This document shows, in pieces, positions 17,950 to 26,500 of a stretch of DNA of 64,000 nucleotides. The notes beneath the pieces are model-generated. The model did no database searches, had not been told where the DNA came from, and saw only the letters and a program-made list of their open reading frames with translations. How positions within the stretch are numbered: position 1 is the first letter of the stretch; each line of letters opens with the position of its first letter. The DNA is taken from NCBI GenBank assembly GCA_002440705.1, contig DJVA01000064.1, forward strand, positions 71,483 to 135,482. Reading direction: 5' to 3'. Origin of the DNA: Flavobacteriaceae bacterium UBA6268 (lineage in GTDB: Bacteria; Bacteroidota; Bacteroidia; Flavobacteriales; Flavobacteriaceae). Both the position numbers and the translations under genes were made by a program.

Positions 17950-18525
17950 ATGCAGAAACGTATCGTTATTTTTGCTTCTGGCAATGGTACCAATGCCCAA
18001 AACATCATTCGGTATTTTCTGCACCATCCCCAGGTAAAGGTCGTGCGCGTGCTGTCTAACAAGAAGGATGCCAAAGTTTTGGAGCGTTCCAAAACCCTTG
18101 GGATAAAGGCACAATCCTTTACAAAAGAAGCTTTTTTGGATCCAGGGGGAGTTCTAAAGATTTTAAAGAGAGACCGTCCCAATCTTATAGTTTTGGCAGG
18201 TTTTTTATGGAAGTTTCCATCGCTTCTCCTAAATGAGTTCCACAACAAAGTCATCAACATTCATCCGGCACTCCTCCCAAAATATGGTGGAAAGGGTATG
18301 TATGGAAATTTTGTCCATGAGGCCATTGTGGCAAATAAAGAACCTGAAACCGGCATTACCATTCACTATGTCAATGAAGCCTATGATGAAGGGGCCATCA
18401 TTTTTCAGGCACGGGTGGCCCTTGAGGCAGATGACACTCCTGAAGTAGTGGCTGGAAAAGTCCATAAATTAGAGTATGAGCATCTCCCCAAGGTAATAGA
18501 AACATTGCTCCTTAAAAAATCCTAA
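17950..18525 (+). CDS. purN: Phosphoribosylglycinamide formyltransferase
   Basis: PurN transfers a formyl group from 10-formyl-tetrahydrofolate to GAR in de novo purine synthesis. It is 191 aa, with N-terminal RIVIFASGNGTNAQNII, the catalytic NIHPALLPKYGGKGMYG segment (Asn/His) and the GITIHYVNEAYDEGAII block with the catalytic Asp. It is divergent from acpP and is followed after 2 bases by rnhA. The other purine gene in the window, purF, lies about 1.7 kb downstream. Confidence 0.95.
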   Translation: MQKRIVIFASGNGTNAQNIIRYFLHHPQVKVVRVLSNKKDAKVLERSKTLGIKAQSFTKEAFLDPGGVLKILKRDRPNLIVLAGFLWKFPSLLLNEFHNKVINIHPALLPKYGGKGMYGNFVHEAIVANKEPETGITIHYVNEAYDEGAIIFQARVALEADDTPEVVAGKVHKLEYEHLPKVIETLLLKKS

Positions 18526-18527
18526 TT

Positions 18528-19166
18528 TTGGCTAAAAAGCAAAAATATTATGTGGTTTGGTTTGGGAATCCCGCAGGGATTTATCGCTCTTGGGAAGCTT
18601 GCAAGGAGGCCATTGAGGGAATTTCAGGGGCCCAGTACAAATCGTTTGAAACTTTGGAAGAAGCTAAAATCGCTTTCGACAAGGAATATGAAGACTACAA
18701 AGGAACCACAAGAAAAAAAAGAAGCCCTTTAACCGAACAAGAGCGAAAAAAATATGGTGAGCCCAATTTGTATTCCATTGCGGTAGATGCAGCCTCCAGT
18801 GGTAATCCCGGTATCATGGAATACCGTGGGGTCGATACACAAACCCACCAAGAACTGTTTAGACAAGGCCCCTTCAGGGAAGGCACCAACAACATTGGTG
18901 AATTTTTGGCCATTGTTCATGGATTGGCCCTGCTGAAAAAGCAAAAAAGCGACCGCCTTATTTATTCGGACAGTAAAATTGCCATGGGTTGGGTGCTCCG
19001 GAAAAAGTGCAACACCAAATTGAAGCCTTCCCATAAGAATCAAGCGTTATTCGATCTAATAGCCCGCGCTGAAAATTGGTTGAAACAAAACTACTACACC
19101 ACTCCCATCCTTAAATGGGAAACCAAAGCTTGGGGGGAGATCCCAGCCGATTTTGGTCGAAAATAA
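18528..19166 (+). CDS. rnhA: Ribonuclease HI with N-terminal hybrid-binding (viroplasmin-like) domain
   Basis: This enzyme cleaves the RNA strand of RNA-DNA hybrids. The 212-aa protein has an N-terminal caulimovirus viroplasmin/RNase H1 hybrid-binding domain (KYYVVWFGNPAGIYRSW and following, about 6-50). A short linker leads to the RNase H fold, with the DEDD set Asp87 (SIAVDAASSGNP), Glu125 (NNIGEFLAIV), Asp148 (IYSDSK) and a late Asp near 208. This layout resembles eukaryotic RNase H1. The start is TTG 18528, two bases after the purN stop; it retains the whole N-terminal domain. Confidence 0.92.
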   Translation: MAKKQKYYVVWFGNPAGIYRSWEACKEAIEGISGAQYKSFETLEEAKIAFDKEYEDYKGTTRKKRSPLTEQERKKYGEPNLYSIAVDAASSGNPGIMEYRGVDTQTHQELFRQGPFREGTNNIGEFLAIVHGLALLKKQKSDRLIYSDSKIAMGWVLRKKCNTKLKPSHKNQALFDLIARAENWLKQNYYTTPILKWETKAWGEIPADFGRK

Positions 19167-19204
19167 TGCTAAAATCCCCATTAGTTTTTCTGTAACCAAA
19201 ACCG

Positions 19205-19212
19205 TATCTTTG
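19205..19212 (+). promoter_or_regulatory. Candidate -7 box for the PfkB kinase gene
   Basis: TATCTTTG lies 22 nt before the ATG at 19235 and matches TAnnTTTG. No standard -33 TTG is seen at the right spacing. Confidence 0.45.
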
Positions 19213-19234
19213 CCACTTCACACATCGTGCATTT

Positions 19235-20170
19235 ATGAGTAAACTCGTAATCGTAGGCTCTGTAGCCTTCGACGCCATCGAAACCCCCTTTGGAAAGACG
19301 GATAAAATCTTGGGCGGTGCTGCGACCTATATTGGTCTGGCGGCTTCGCAATTTGGTGTGGATAGCGCCATTGTTTCCATTGTAGGTGGAGATTTCCCAA
19401 CGGAATACCTAGACATGCTCAAAATTCGGGGCATCGATCTGTCGGCATTGGAAGTTGTAAAAGACGGGAAAACCTTTTTTTGGAGTGGGAAGTACCACAA
19501 CGATATGAATTCCAGGGACACCCTTACCACCGAATTGAATGTCTTGGCCGATTTTGAACCTGTGATTCCAGAACACTACCGTGATGCAGCAGTAGTCATG
19601 TTGGGAAACCTGCATCCTCTGGTTCAATTGAGTGTTATAGAACAAATGAAAGCTCCTAAAATGATTGTTCTCGACACCATGAACTTTTGGATGAACCATA
19701 CCTGGGACGAACTGATGCAGGTCATTTCCAAAGTCAATGTAATGACCATCAATGACGAGGAAGCGCGCCAGTTGACCAAGGAATATTCCTTGGTAGTGGC
19801 AGCACAAAAAATCATGAAAATGGGTCCCGAGTTTGTGGTTATCAAAAAAGGAGAGCATGGAGCCTTATTGTTTCATAAGGAAGATATCTTTTTTGCGCCC
19901 GCACTCCCCTTGGAAGAAGTATTTGATCCCACGGGTGCTGGCGATACTTTTGCAGGAGGTTTTACCGGGTATTTGACCAAAACGGGAGACTTTTCTTTTG
20001 AAAATATGAAAAGTGCCATTATTAATGGGTCTGCATTGGCATCCTTTTGTGTGGAAAAGTTTGGGGCAGAAAAGCTTTTGGAATTAAATCGGGAGGCGCT
20101 TCAAAGGCGCTTGCAGCAGTTCAAAAATTTAACTCAGTTCAACATAGAATTAGTATCAAATATGCCCTGA
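19235..20170 (+). CDS. PfkB-family carbohydrate/nucleoside kinase
   Basis: This 311-aa ribokinase-fold kinase has an N-terminal GG motif region (DKILGGAATYIGLAASQFG) and a C-terminal anion-hole signature DPTGAGDTFAGGFTGYL with the catalytic Asp. The substrate could be a sugar, a sugar phosphate or a nucleoside such as adenosine. Its position between purN/rnhA and purF hints at nucleoside metabolism, but sequence alone does not decide. The stop codon is inside a terminator-like hairpin (20164-20188). Confidence 0.88.
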   Translation: MSKLVIVGSVAFDAIETPFGKTDKILGGAATYIGLAASQFGVDSAIVSIVGGDFPTEYLDMLKIRGIDLSALEVVKDGKTFFWSGKYHNDMNSRDTLTTELNVLADFEPVIPEHYRDAAVVMLGNLHPLVQLSVIEQMKAPKMIVLDTMNFWMNHTWDELMQVISKVNVMTINDEEARQLTKEYSLVVAAQKIMKMGPEFVVIKKGEHGALLFHKEDIFFAPALPLEEVFDPTGAGDTFAGGFTGYLTKTGDFSFENMKSAIINGSALASFCVEKFGAEKLLELNREALQRRLQQFKNLTQFNIELVSNMP

Positions 20171-20188
20171 AATTTCGGGGCTTTTTTC
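20164..20188 (+). terminator. Terminator-like hairpin overlapping the PfkB stop codon, upstream of purF
   Basis: GCCCTG and CGGGGC (20164-20169 with 20176-20181, one G-U pair) close an A/T loop and are followed by six T. It begins within the last codons of the kinase gene and ends 8 bases before the purF ATG. It could end the kinase transcript or attenuate read-through into purF. Confidence 0.65.
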
Positions 20189-20195
20189 TGAAGTC

Positions 20196-22100
20196 ATGAG
20201 TGATGAACTTAAACATGAATGCGGTATTGCAGTAATCAGGCTGCTTAAGCCCCTTGAATATTACAAGGAAAAGTACGGCACCGCTTTTTATGGGGTAAAC
20301 AAGATGTACCTCATGATGGAAAAACAGCACAACCGTGGGCAAGACGGAGCTGGTTTTGCTGGCATCAAAATGAATATGATGCCCGGTGAGCGCTACATTA
20401 GCAGGATCCGGTCCAATTCGCCGCAACCCATTCAAGATATCTTTTCGCAAATCAACGAGCGCATCAACAAAGAATTCCAAGAACAGCCTGAAATCAAAGA
20501 CGACTTGGACCTCCAGAAAAAGAAGATTCCTTATTTGGGTGAATTGTACCTGGGGCATGTGCGCTACGGTACCTTTGGCGGGAACAGTATTGAAACTGTT
20601 CACCCCTTTCTTCGACAGAACAATTGGATGCACCGTAATCTTATCATTGCCGGAAATTTCAACATGACCAATACTACGGAGTTGTTTAACAACCTTATCA
20701 AATTGGGGATGCACCCTAAGGAAAAGGCCGATACCATTACGGTGATGGAAAAAATCGGTCATTTCCTAGACGATGCCGTTCGAAAACTCTACAAGAAAGC
20801 CAAGGCGGATGGCATGAACAAAAAAGAAGCTTCCCCTTATATTGTTGAACATCTCAATATTGGAAAAATCCTGAAGAAGTCTGCCAAAAATTGGGACGGA
20901 GGCTATGCAATGGCCGGGCTTTTGGGCCATGGAGATGCCTTTGTATTGCGCGATCCGGCTGGAATCCGCCCCGCCTACTACTATAAGGATGAAGAGGTGG
21001 TGGTTATTGCTTCAGAACGTCCAGTAATCCAGACGGTTTTCAACGTGCCTTTTGAATCGGTATCAGAGGTTCCTCCGGGGCATGCGGTAATCATAAAAAA
21101 GGATGGTCGGTTCAATGTTACACAAATTCAGAAACCTCTTGAAAAAAAGGCCTGCTCCTTTGAACGTATCTATTTTTCCAGAGGCAGTGACGCAGAAATC
21201 TATCAAGAGAGGAAGCAGTTGGGGCGCTTATTGATGCCTAAAGTGTTGAAGGCTATTGACAACAACACCAAACATACCGTTTTTTCTTTCATCCCGAATA
21301 CCGCAGAAACTTCATTTTATGGAATGATGGAAGCCGCCCAAGATGTGTTGAACGAACAAAAAAACAAGACCATTCTCAAGGAGAAAGACTCCCTAACACC
21401 TCAGCGCCTTCAAGAAATACAAGCCGATAAGATACGTACCGAAAAATTAGCCATCAAGGATGTGAAACTTCGGACCTTCATAACGGAAGATCGCAGCCGA
21501 GACGATTTGGTAGCACATGTGTATGACGTTACCTACGGGGTGGTAAACCCAACAGACAATCTAGTAGTGATAGACGACAGCATTGTAAGGGGAACCACTT
21601 TAAAGAAAAGCATCCTTAAAATGTTGGATCGGCTGCATCCCAAAAAGATTATTGTAGTTTCTTCAGCGCCACAAATTCGCTATCCCGATTGTTATGGAAT
21701 AGACATGGCGAGACTGGAACACCTCATTGCTTTCAATGCTGCTTTGGAGCTTCACAAAGATCGCAACACCTACGAAATCGTCGAGACCATCTACAAGAAG
21801 TGCAAAGCCAGTTTTGCGACCGAAGTGCAGGATCACGAGGTTTTGAATCATGTCAAAGAACTCTATGCACCTTTTACGGATGAAGAAATCTCCAATAAAA
21901 TTGCCCAGATAATAACAGATAAAACCATACAGGCAGAAGTAGCGATCATCTTTCAGTCTGTGGAAGATTTGCACCAAGCTTGTCCCAAAAACCTTGGGGA
22001 TTGGTATTTTACAGGAAACTATCCCACCCCTGGGGGAATGCGGGTAGTCAATAGAGCTTTCATTAACTTTTATGAAGGCAATCCAGAGCGGGCATATTAG
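20196..22100 (+). CDS. purF: Amidophosphoribosyltransferase, long form
   Basis: This enzyme catalyses the first committed step of purine synthesis (PRPP plus glutamine to phosphoribosylamine). The 634-aa protein is longer than typical PurF (about 470-505 aa). The N-terminal nucleophile should be Cys9 (HECGIAVI), exposed by removal of an 8-residue propeptide. Glutaminase-domain motifs are HNRGQDGAGF and GHVRYGTFGG; RDPAGIRPAYYY follows, and the PRPP loop is VVIDDSIVRGTT. Extra length lies before GHVRYGT (a charged segment about 65-110), in the middle, and as a C-terminal extension of about 100 residues. The catalytic set is complete, so it is probably functional. Confidence 0.93.
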   Translation: MSDELKHECGIAVIRLLKPLEYYKEKYGTAFYGVNKMYLMMEKQHNRGQDGAGFAGIKMNMMPGERYISRIRSNSPQPIQDIFSQINERINKEFQEQPEIKDDLDLQKKKIPYLGELYLGHVRYGTFGGNSIETVHPFLRQNNWMHRNLIIAGNFNMTNTTELFNNLIKLGMHPKEKADTITVMEKIGHFLDDAVRKLYKKAKADGMNKKEASPYIVEHLNIGKILKKSAKNWDGGYAMAGLLGHGDAFVLRDPAGIRPAYYYKDEEVVVIASERPVIQTVFNVPFESVSEVPPGHAVIIKKDGRFNVTQIQKPLEKKACSFERIYFSRGSDAEIYQERKQLGRLLMPKVLKAIDNNTKHTVFSFIPNTAETSFYGMMEAAQDVLNEQKNKTILKEKDSLTPQRLQEIQADKIRTEKLAIKDVKLRTFITEDRSRDDLVAHVYDVTYGVVNPTDNLVVIDDSIVRGTTLKKSILKMLDRLHPKKIIVVSSAPQIRYPDCYGIDMARLEHLIAFNAALELHKDRNTYEIVETIYKKCKASFATEVQDHEVLNHVKELYAPFTDEEISNKIAQIITDKTIQAEVAIIFQSVEDLHQACPKNLGDWYFTGNYPTPGGMRVVNRAFINFYEGNPERAY

Positions 22101-22172
22101 CGGTTTTTATCACGATTTGTGCTTTTAATCGAGAATTAGTTGCGTTTTATCCAAAAGTAGGAAAAATCTGTA

Positions 22173-22201
22173 TTGCGTTTAATTTTTTTAGCATACATTT
22201 G
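22173..22201 (+). promoter_or_regulatory. Promoter of small RNA candidate 1
   Basis: TTG at 22173-22175 is separated by 18 nt from TACATTTG at 22194-22201. This is a full match to the flavobacterial TTG/TAnnTTTG promoter. Transcription would start a few bases after 22201, at the beginning of the duplicated unit. Confidence 0.7.
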
Positions 22202-22204
22202 TCT

Positions 22205-22282
22205 CATACCATAGCATAAGTAGGTTAAGTTCATGGTAAGATTTGGGGCAAAAAAGGTAAACACTTGTTTACCTTTTTTTTT
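22205..22282 (+). ncRNA. Small RNA candidate, copy 1
   Basis: The transcript is predicted to run about 75 nt from near 22205 to the T-run ending at 22282. The 5' part can form a short stem (UACCAU with AUGGUA, about 22207-22237) around a conserved loop. A linker ATTTGGGGCAAAAAA follows, then a strong 3' hairpin (GGTAAAC 22256-22262 with GTTTACC 22267-22273, loop ACTT) and nine or more T. Promoter and terminator are both present, and the sequence is repeated almost exactly 364 bp downstream. I do not recognise it as a known RNA family. Confidence 0.7.
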
Positions 22283-22557
22283 GTCTCCTATCTTAGGTAG
22301 CGAGCAAATAGCCAGCACAAAGCGTTTCCTTATCTTTAGTCCTCTTTTATCTTATTTATTCCAAAACCAAAAGGCTAATTTGGGGATTGAATCCATCCTT
22401 TCAAGCTCTCACCCTCCATATCAAAAGGTCCTTTGGCACCAAGTGGTTTTGGGCTGGTATTCCAATAAAATGGAGGCTCTTCTGATGAAAAAATAGGCCT
22501 TTCAACGAAAAAAAGGGTTATTGGTCTAAAAATGAATGGGGCATTCCCTTAATCTTC

Positions 22558-22565
22558 TATATTTG
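22558..22565 (+). promoter_or_regulatory. -7 box of small RNA candidate 2
   Basis: TATATTTG has the same position relative to the duplicated unit as TACATTTG in copy 1. A TTG lies 34 nt upstream, too far for the consensus, so this promoter may be weaker or activator-dependent. Confidence 0.5.
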
Positions 22566-22568
22566 ACC

Positions 22569-22646
22569 CATACCATAGCATAAGTAGGTTAAGTTCATGG
22601 TAGATTTGGGGCAAAAAAAGGTAAACGCTTGTTTACCTTTTTTTAT
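22569..22646 (+). ncRNA. Small RNA candidate, copy 2
   Basis: This is the second copy of the small RNA unit. The first 35 or so bases are identical to copy 1, one A is missing after the 5' stem and one A is gained in the linker. The terminator hairpin keeps both arms (GGTAAAC 22620-22626 with GTTTACC 22631-22637), with the loop changed from ACTT to GCTT, followed by a T-run. It ends about 45 bp before the sod terminator on the opposite strand. Confidence 0.68.
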
Positions 22647-22691
22647 TTCTCTCAAAGCCTTAAGTAGCGAGCACTTCTTTATGGTATTCCA

Positions 22692-22716
22692 CAAAAAAAC
22701 CACCCGAAGGTGGTTT
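22692..22716 (-). terminator. Intrinsic terminator of sod
   Basis: AAACCACC (22697-22704) pairs with GGTGGTTT (22709-22716). On the minus strand the loop is UUCG closed by C-G, a very stable tetraloop, and seven T follow. It lies just downstream of the sod stop codon. Confidence 0.88.
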
Positions 22717-22743
22717 AAAATTATGAGGGCCAATTGCCATTTT

Positions 22744-23352
22744 TTATTTGTTGGCTTCAAAGCGTTTTGCCACTTCATTCCAATTGATAACATTGAAAAA
22801 TGCAGTCACATAGTCGGGCCTTCTATTCTGATAATTCAAGTAATAGGCGTGTTCCCACACATCAATTCCAAGTATGGGGGTCCCTCCACATCCAACTCCC
22901 GGCATTAAGGGATTGTCTTGGTTTGGGGTAGCACACACATCCAATTTTCCTCCCTTGTGTACGCAAAGCCAGGCCCAACCGGAACCAAATTGGGTTTTGG
23001 CTGCATTCGAAAAACGCTCCTTAAAGGCGTCAAAACTTCCAAATGATTCATTAATGGCAGTAGCCAAAGCAGCTGAAGGAGCCCCTCCGCCGTTTGGCGA
23101 CATTACTTCCCAAAAAAGGCTGTGGTTGTAATACCCCCCGCCATTATTCCTTACCGCTTTGTTGTTCATGTCCAAATTGGAAAGAATGGCACCAATGGAT
23201 TGTCCTTCCATAGGAGTTTTTTCAATAGCAGCGTTAAGGTTATTGGTGTATCCTGCATGATGTTTCCCATGATGTATCTCCATGGTTCGGGCGTCTATGT
23301 GTGGCTCTAAGGCGTCGTATGCATAAGGCAAGCTTGGCAATTCAAAAGACAT
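22744..23352 (-). CDS. Superoxide dismutase, Fe/Mn family
   Basis: This enzyme dismutates superoxide to oxygen and hydrogen peroxide in the cytoplasm. The 202-aa protein has all four metal ligands: His27 (MEIHHGKHH), His77 (YYNHSLFW), Asp164 and His168 (DVWEHAYYLNYQNRR). GGGAPSAALATAI and FGSGWAWL blocks are typical. Fe and Mn forms cannot be separated safely. A -7 box TAACTTTG lies on the minus strand at 23391-23398. The two small RNA candidates converge on its 3' end. Confidence 0.96.
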   Translation of the reverse strand: MSFELPSLPYAYDALEPHIDARTMEIHHGKHHAGYTNNLNAAIEKTPMEGQSIGAILSNLDMNNKAVRNNGGGYYNHSLFWEVMSPNGGGAPSAALATAINESFGSFDAFKERFSNAAKTQFGSGWAWLCVHKGGKLDVCATPNQDNPLMPGVGCGGTPILGIDVWEHAYYLNYQNRRPDYVTAFFNVINWNEVAKRFEANK

Positions 23353-23390
23353 AATAGTTGTTTTTTTGGTTATTAACTGATTAATAAGTC

Positions 23391-23398
23391 CAAAGTTA
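23391..23398 (-). promoter_or_regulatory. Candidate -7 box of sod
   Basis: TAACTTTG on the minus strand matches TAnnTTTG and leaves an untranslated leader of about 30-35 nt before ATG 23350-23352. No clear -33 TTG is seen. Confidence 0.5.
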
Positions 23399-23502
23399 AC
23401 TATTCCTTGACGGAATTAATGTTATAGAATTTATAAGTTTTTTATATAAGTATAGAGATTCTTAATAGTATCTTTAAACAGCAAAAGAGAGAAACAGGCT
23501 AT

Positions 23503-26500
23503 TTGGAAACACATCCTTCTTTTTTGGTTTACAATGCTTCGGCAGGAAGCGGCAAGACCTTCACCCTGGTTGTTTCCTTTCTTTCGAGGGCACTCTCGAA
23601 TCCACAGCCAGATGCCTACAAAACTATTTTGGCGATTACGTTTACCAATAAAGCGGTAAGTGAAATGAAGTCGCGCATATTGGAGGGCTTAAGGACCCTA
23701 TCGACCCACAAGGAAAATGAGGGGGACCCAATCCTGCTTTCCGAAGTAATCAAAAAAACCCATCTCCCCGCGGCGGTCATTCAGCAAAGGGCCCAAAAGG
23801 TATTGAAACACCTGCTCAACCATTATGCCCTGTTTAGCGTGGAGACTATTGACCATTTCAACCACCGGCTAATCCGCACTTTTGCCAAGGACCTGAAGCT
23901 TTCCTCCAACTTTGAAGTGAGCTTGGACACCCCTTTACTTATTGCCGAAGCGGTGGATCGCTTGCTGGATTTGGCTGGAAATGATTCTGAAATCACAGCA
24001 TTTCTGTTGCGCTTTGCCCTTCAAAAAACAGACGAGGATAAATCTTGGGATATTGCCTACGACCTTAGAAATGCTGCTCAACTACTGACTCAGGAAAACG
24101 ATGCGGCAGCCCTCGAAAAATACAGGGGAAAATCGTTGGCCGACTTTTCCAAACTACAGGCCAAACTTATAAGTGGTGCTTCCGAACTAGAAAACAAGAT
24201 CCATAACCGTGCCTCCCACATGCTACAATTATTTGCCGAAAACCATCTCGAGCGTTCCCATTTTTCTGGTGGCTATGTTTTTGATTTTTTTCAAAAAATG
24301 GGTCGTGGGGATTTCAATCAGAATTTTGAAACTGCCTGGCAAGCCACATTGGGAGAAAAACCACTTTACCCAAGCCGAATAAAAGGTGTGGAAGCCGAGA
24401 TTATGGATGCTTTGCTCCCACAGGTTGTAGATGCTTTTCAGGAAATAAAAGGGTGGGTTTTTCAATGGTTTTTGAAAAAAAACATCTTAAAAAATTTGGT
24501 CCCCGTGGCAAGCGTTCATTTAGTTGACGAAGAACTCCAGAAAATAAAGCAACAGGACAACGTACTCCCCATAGGTGAATTTAACCGGTTAATCCATGAA
24601 GTAATCAAGAATCAACCTGCACCTTTTATTTATGAACGTCTGGGAGAGCGCTACCGTCACTTTTTTGTGGATGAATTTCAGGATACTTCACTGATGCAGT
24701 GGCAAAATCTCGTCCCACTTATCGATAATGCACTTTCGCAAAACGACCCAAACGGACAACCCGGAAGTCTTATGATTGTGGGCGATGCCAAACAATCCAT
24801 ATACCGGTGGAGGGGTGGTTTGCCAGAACAATTCATGAACCTTTATGAAAATGCAAATCCATTCCCCTACATTGAAAAAAAGGTAAAAAACCTCGAGATC
24901 AATTATCGGAGCTGTAGCGAAATTGTAGGGTTCAATAATGCATTCTTTAAGCACCTGGCTTCCTTTTTTGGAAATCCAGGGCACTCCCACCTATACGAAC
25001 TGGGCAGTTCGCAACATTGGTCTCAAGAAGATTTTGGTTATGTGAACCTAAAATTTGTCTCGTACGATACAAAGGAAGAAGCCTACGGCCTTTATCCCGA
25101 ACAAGTTTGGGAATGCGTCCAGGATTTACTTGATAGGGGATACACCTACAAGGACCTTTGTGTTCTAACTCGAAAAAAAGACGAAGGAATTGCAGTAAGC
25201 GAATACTTGTCACTGCAAAGGGTGCCCGTTGCCTCAGAGGAGACCCTATTGCTATCACATTCCAAGGCCGTCACGCTTTTGATAAATCTTTTGAAGTTAA
25301 GTTTGATGCCCCAAAACGATGAAGCTAAAATCGAGGTTTTAGCTGCTTTCCATAACGCATTGAACCTCGACATCGAAAAACATACTTTTTTTGCAGATCA
25401 ATTGGCAGCCTCCTTGCCTTCCATGACCAACTGGTTGAAAAAGCTCGGAATTCATTTGGATTTTGCCGAAACCAATCCCATGAGTCTCTACGAGACGTTT
25501 GAATATTTTATAAGTGCCTTGCCATGGATCAAGGAGGAGGACGCTTACGTGATGCATTTTATGGACGAAGTCTTTCGCGCCTCCAGCAAAAAATCCTTTG
25601 GGAAACTTCTGTTCCTGGATTATTGGGAACTTGAACAGGAAAAAATGAACGTTTCGGGCAATCCCGCCATGAATGCTGTTACAGTCATGACCATTCACAA
25701 GTCCAAGGGTTTGGAATTTCCTGTGGTACTATTCCCTTTTGCCGACGTCGAATTGTACCGCGAAATAGATCCTAAAATCTGGTATCCGATGGAAATGGAG
25801 GGTTTCGAAGAGTTTTTGATACATTACAGTAAAGAAATCTGCTACTACGGAGAAATGGGATCCAAACTCTATCAACAACGTCAAGAAACCTTGGAAATGG
25901 ACCAGATGAACCTTCTCTATGTGGCTTGCACCCGCCCACAAAGGGAGTTACATGTTTTTACAAAGCTCGATGCGCCCAAAGAGGTTCCAAAAACGTATCA
26001 GGATCTTTTCCGTTCTTTTCTGGAACATAAAGGCCAGTGGGAAGCTCAAAAAGATGTGTACTCATTTGGCGTGAAAGGCAACGCTGTCAAAATTTCGGAG
26101 CCCCAGACAAACGCAGTTAAAATCCCTTATGTGGTAACTGCCCCCAAAGAAGGCCTACTAAAATGGTTAGCCCCAGAATTACCAACCAAGCCAGAGCCCG
26201 AAATAGCAGCAAGGACATTTGGTTCCCTGTTTCACGAAATTATGGCGCAACTTAAAACCAAGAAAGACGTAGCCTCTGTTTTAGAGCTGTTTCAAGAGCA
26301 GCCCTCCGTGGATAAAGCACAGTTTAAAGCTATTTCCAAAAGGATCCATCTGTTGGTTTCTCACCCCAAACTAGCACATTTGTTCGACGACACGGCCACT
26401 GTTTTCAACGAAAGGGAAATTTTAACCCCCTCCGGGATTTTGCGTCCAGACCGTATAAATATTGAAGCCGGCAAAAAAATTACCCTTATTGACTATAAAA

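Larger units (their letters stand above)
22101..22743. other. 643-bp gene-free region with duplicated sRNA-like units
   Basis: This is the longest stretch of the window without a supported protein gene. It contains two tandem copies of a roughly 100-bp unit 364 bp apart (22205-22306 and 22569-22673), each ending its core in an intrinsic terminator, and the sod terminator on the other strand. The 240 bp between the copies (about 22314-22557) shows nothing I recognise. Confidence 0.8.

Noticed and set aside
20139..20762. 207-residue open frame on the minus strand inside purF
   Set aside because: Antisense to well-supported coding sequence and with no recognisable domain; a shadow of purF codon use.
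22233..22496. 87-residue open frame starting in sRNA copy 1 as a normal protein gene
   Set aside because: It reads through a strong intrinsic terminator and its codons after the T-run are not conserved in copy 2.
22314..22557. Spacer between the two sRNA units as a third RNA or small gene
   Set aside because: No promoter, hairpin or coding pattern that I can support.
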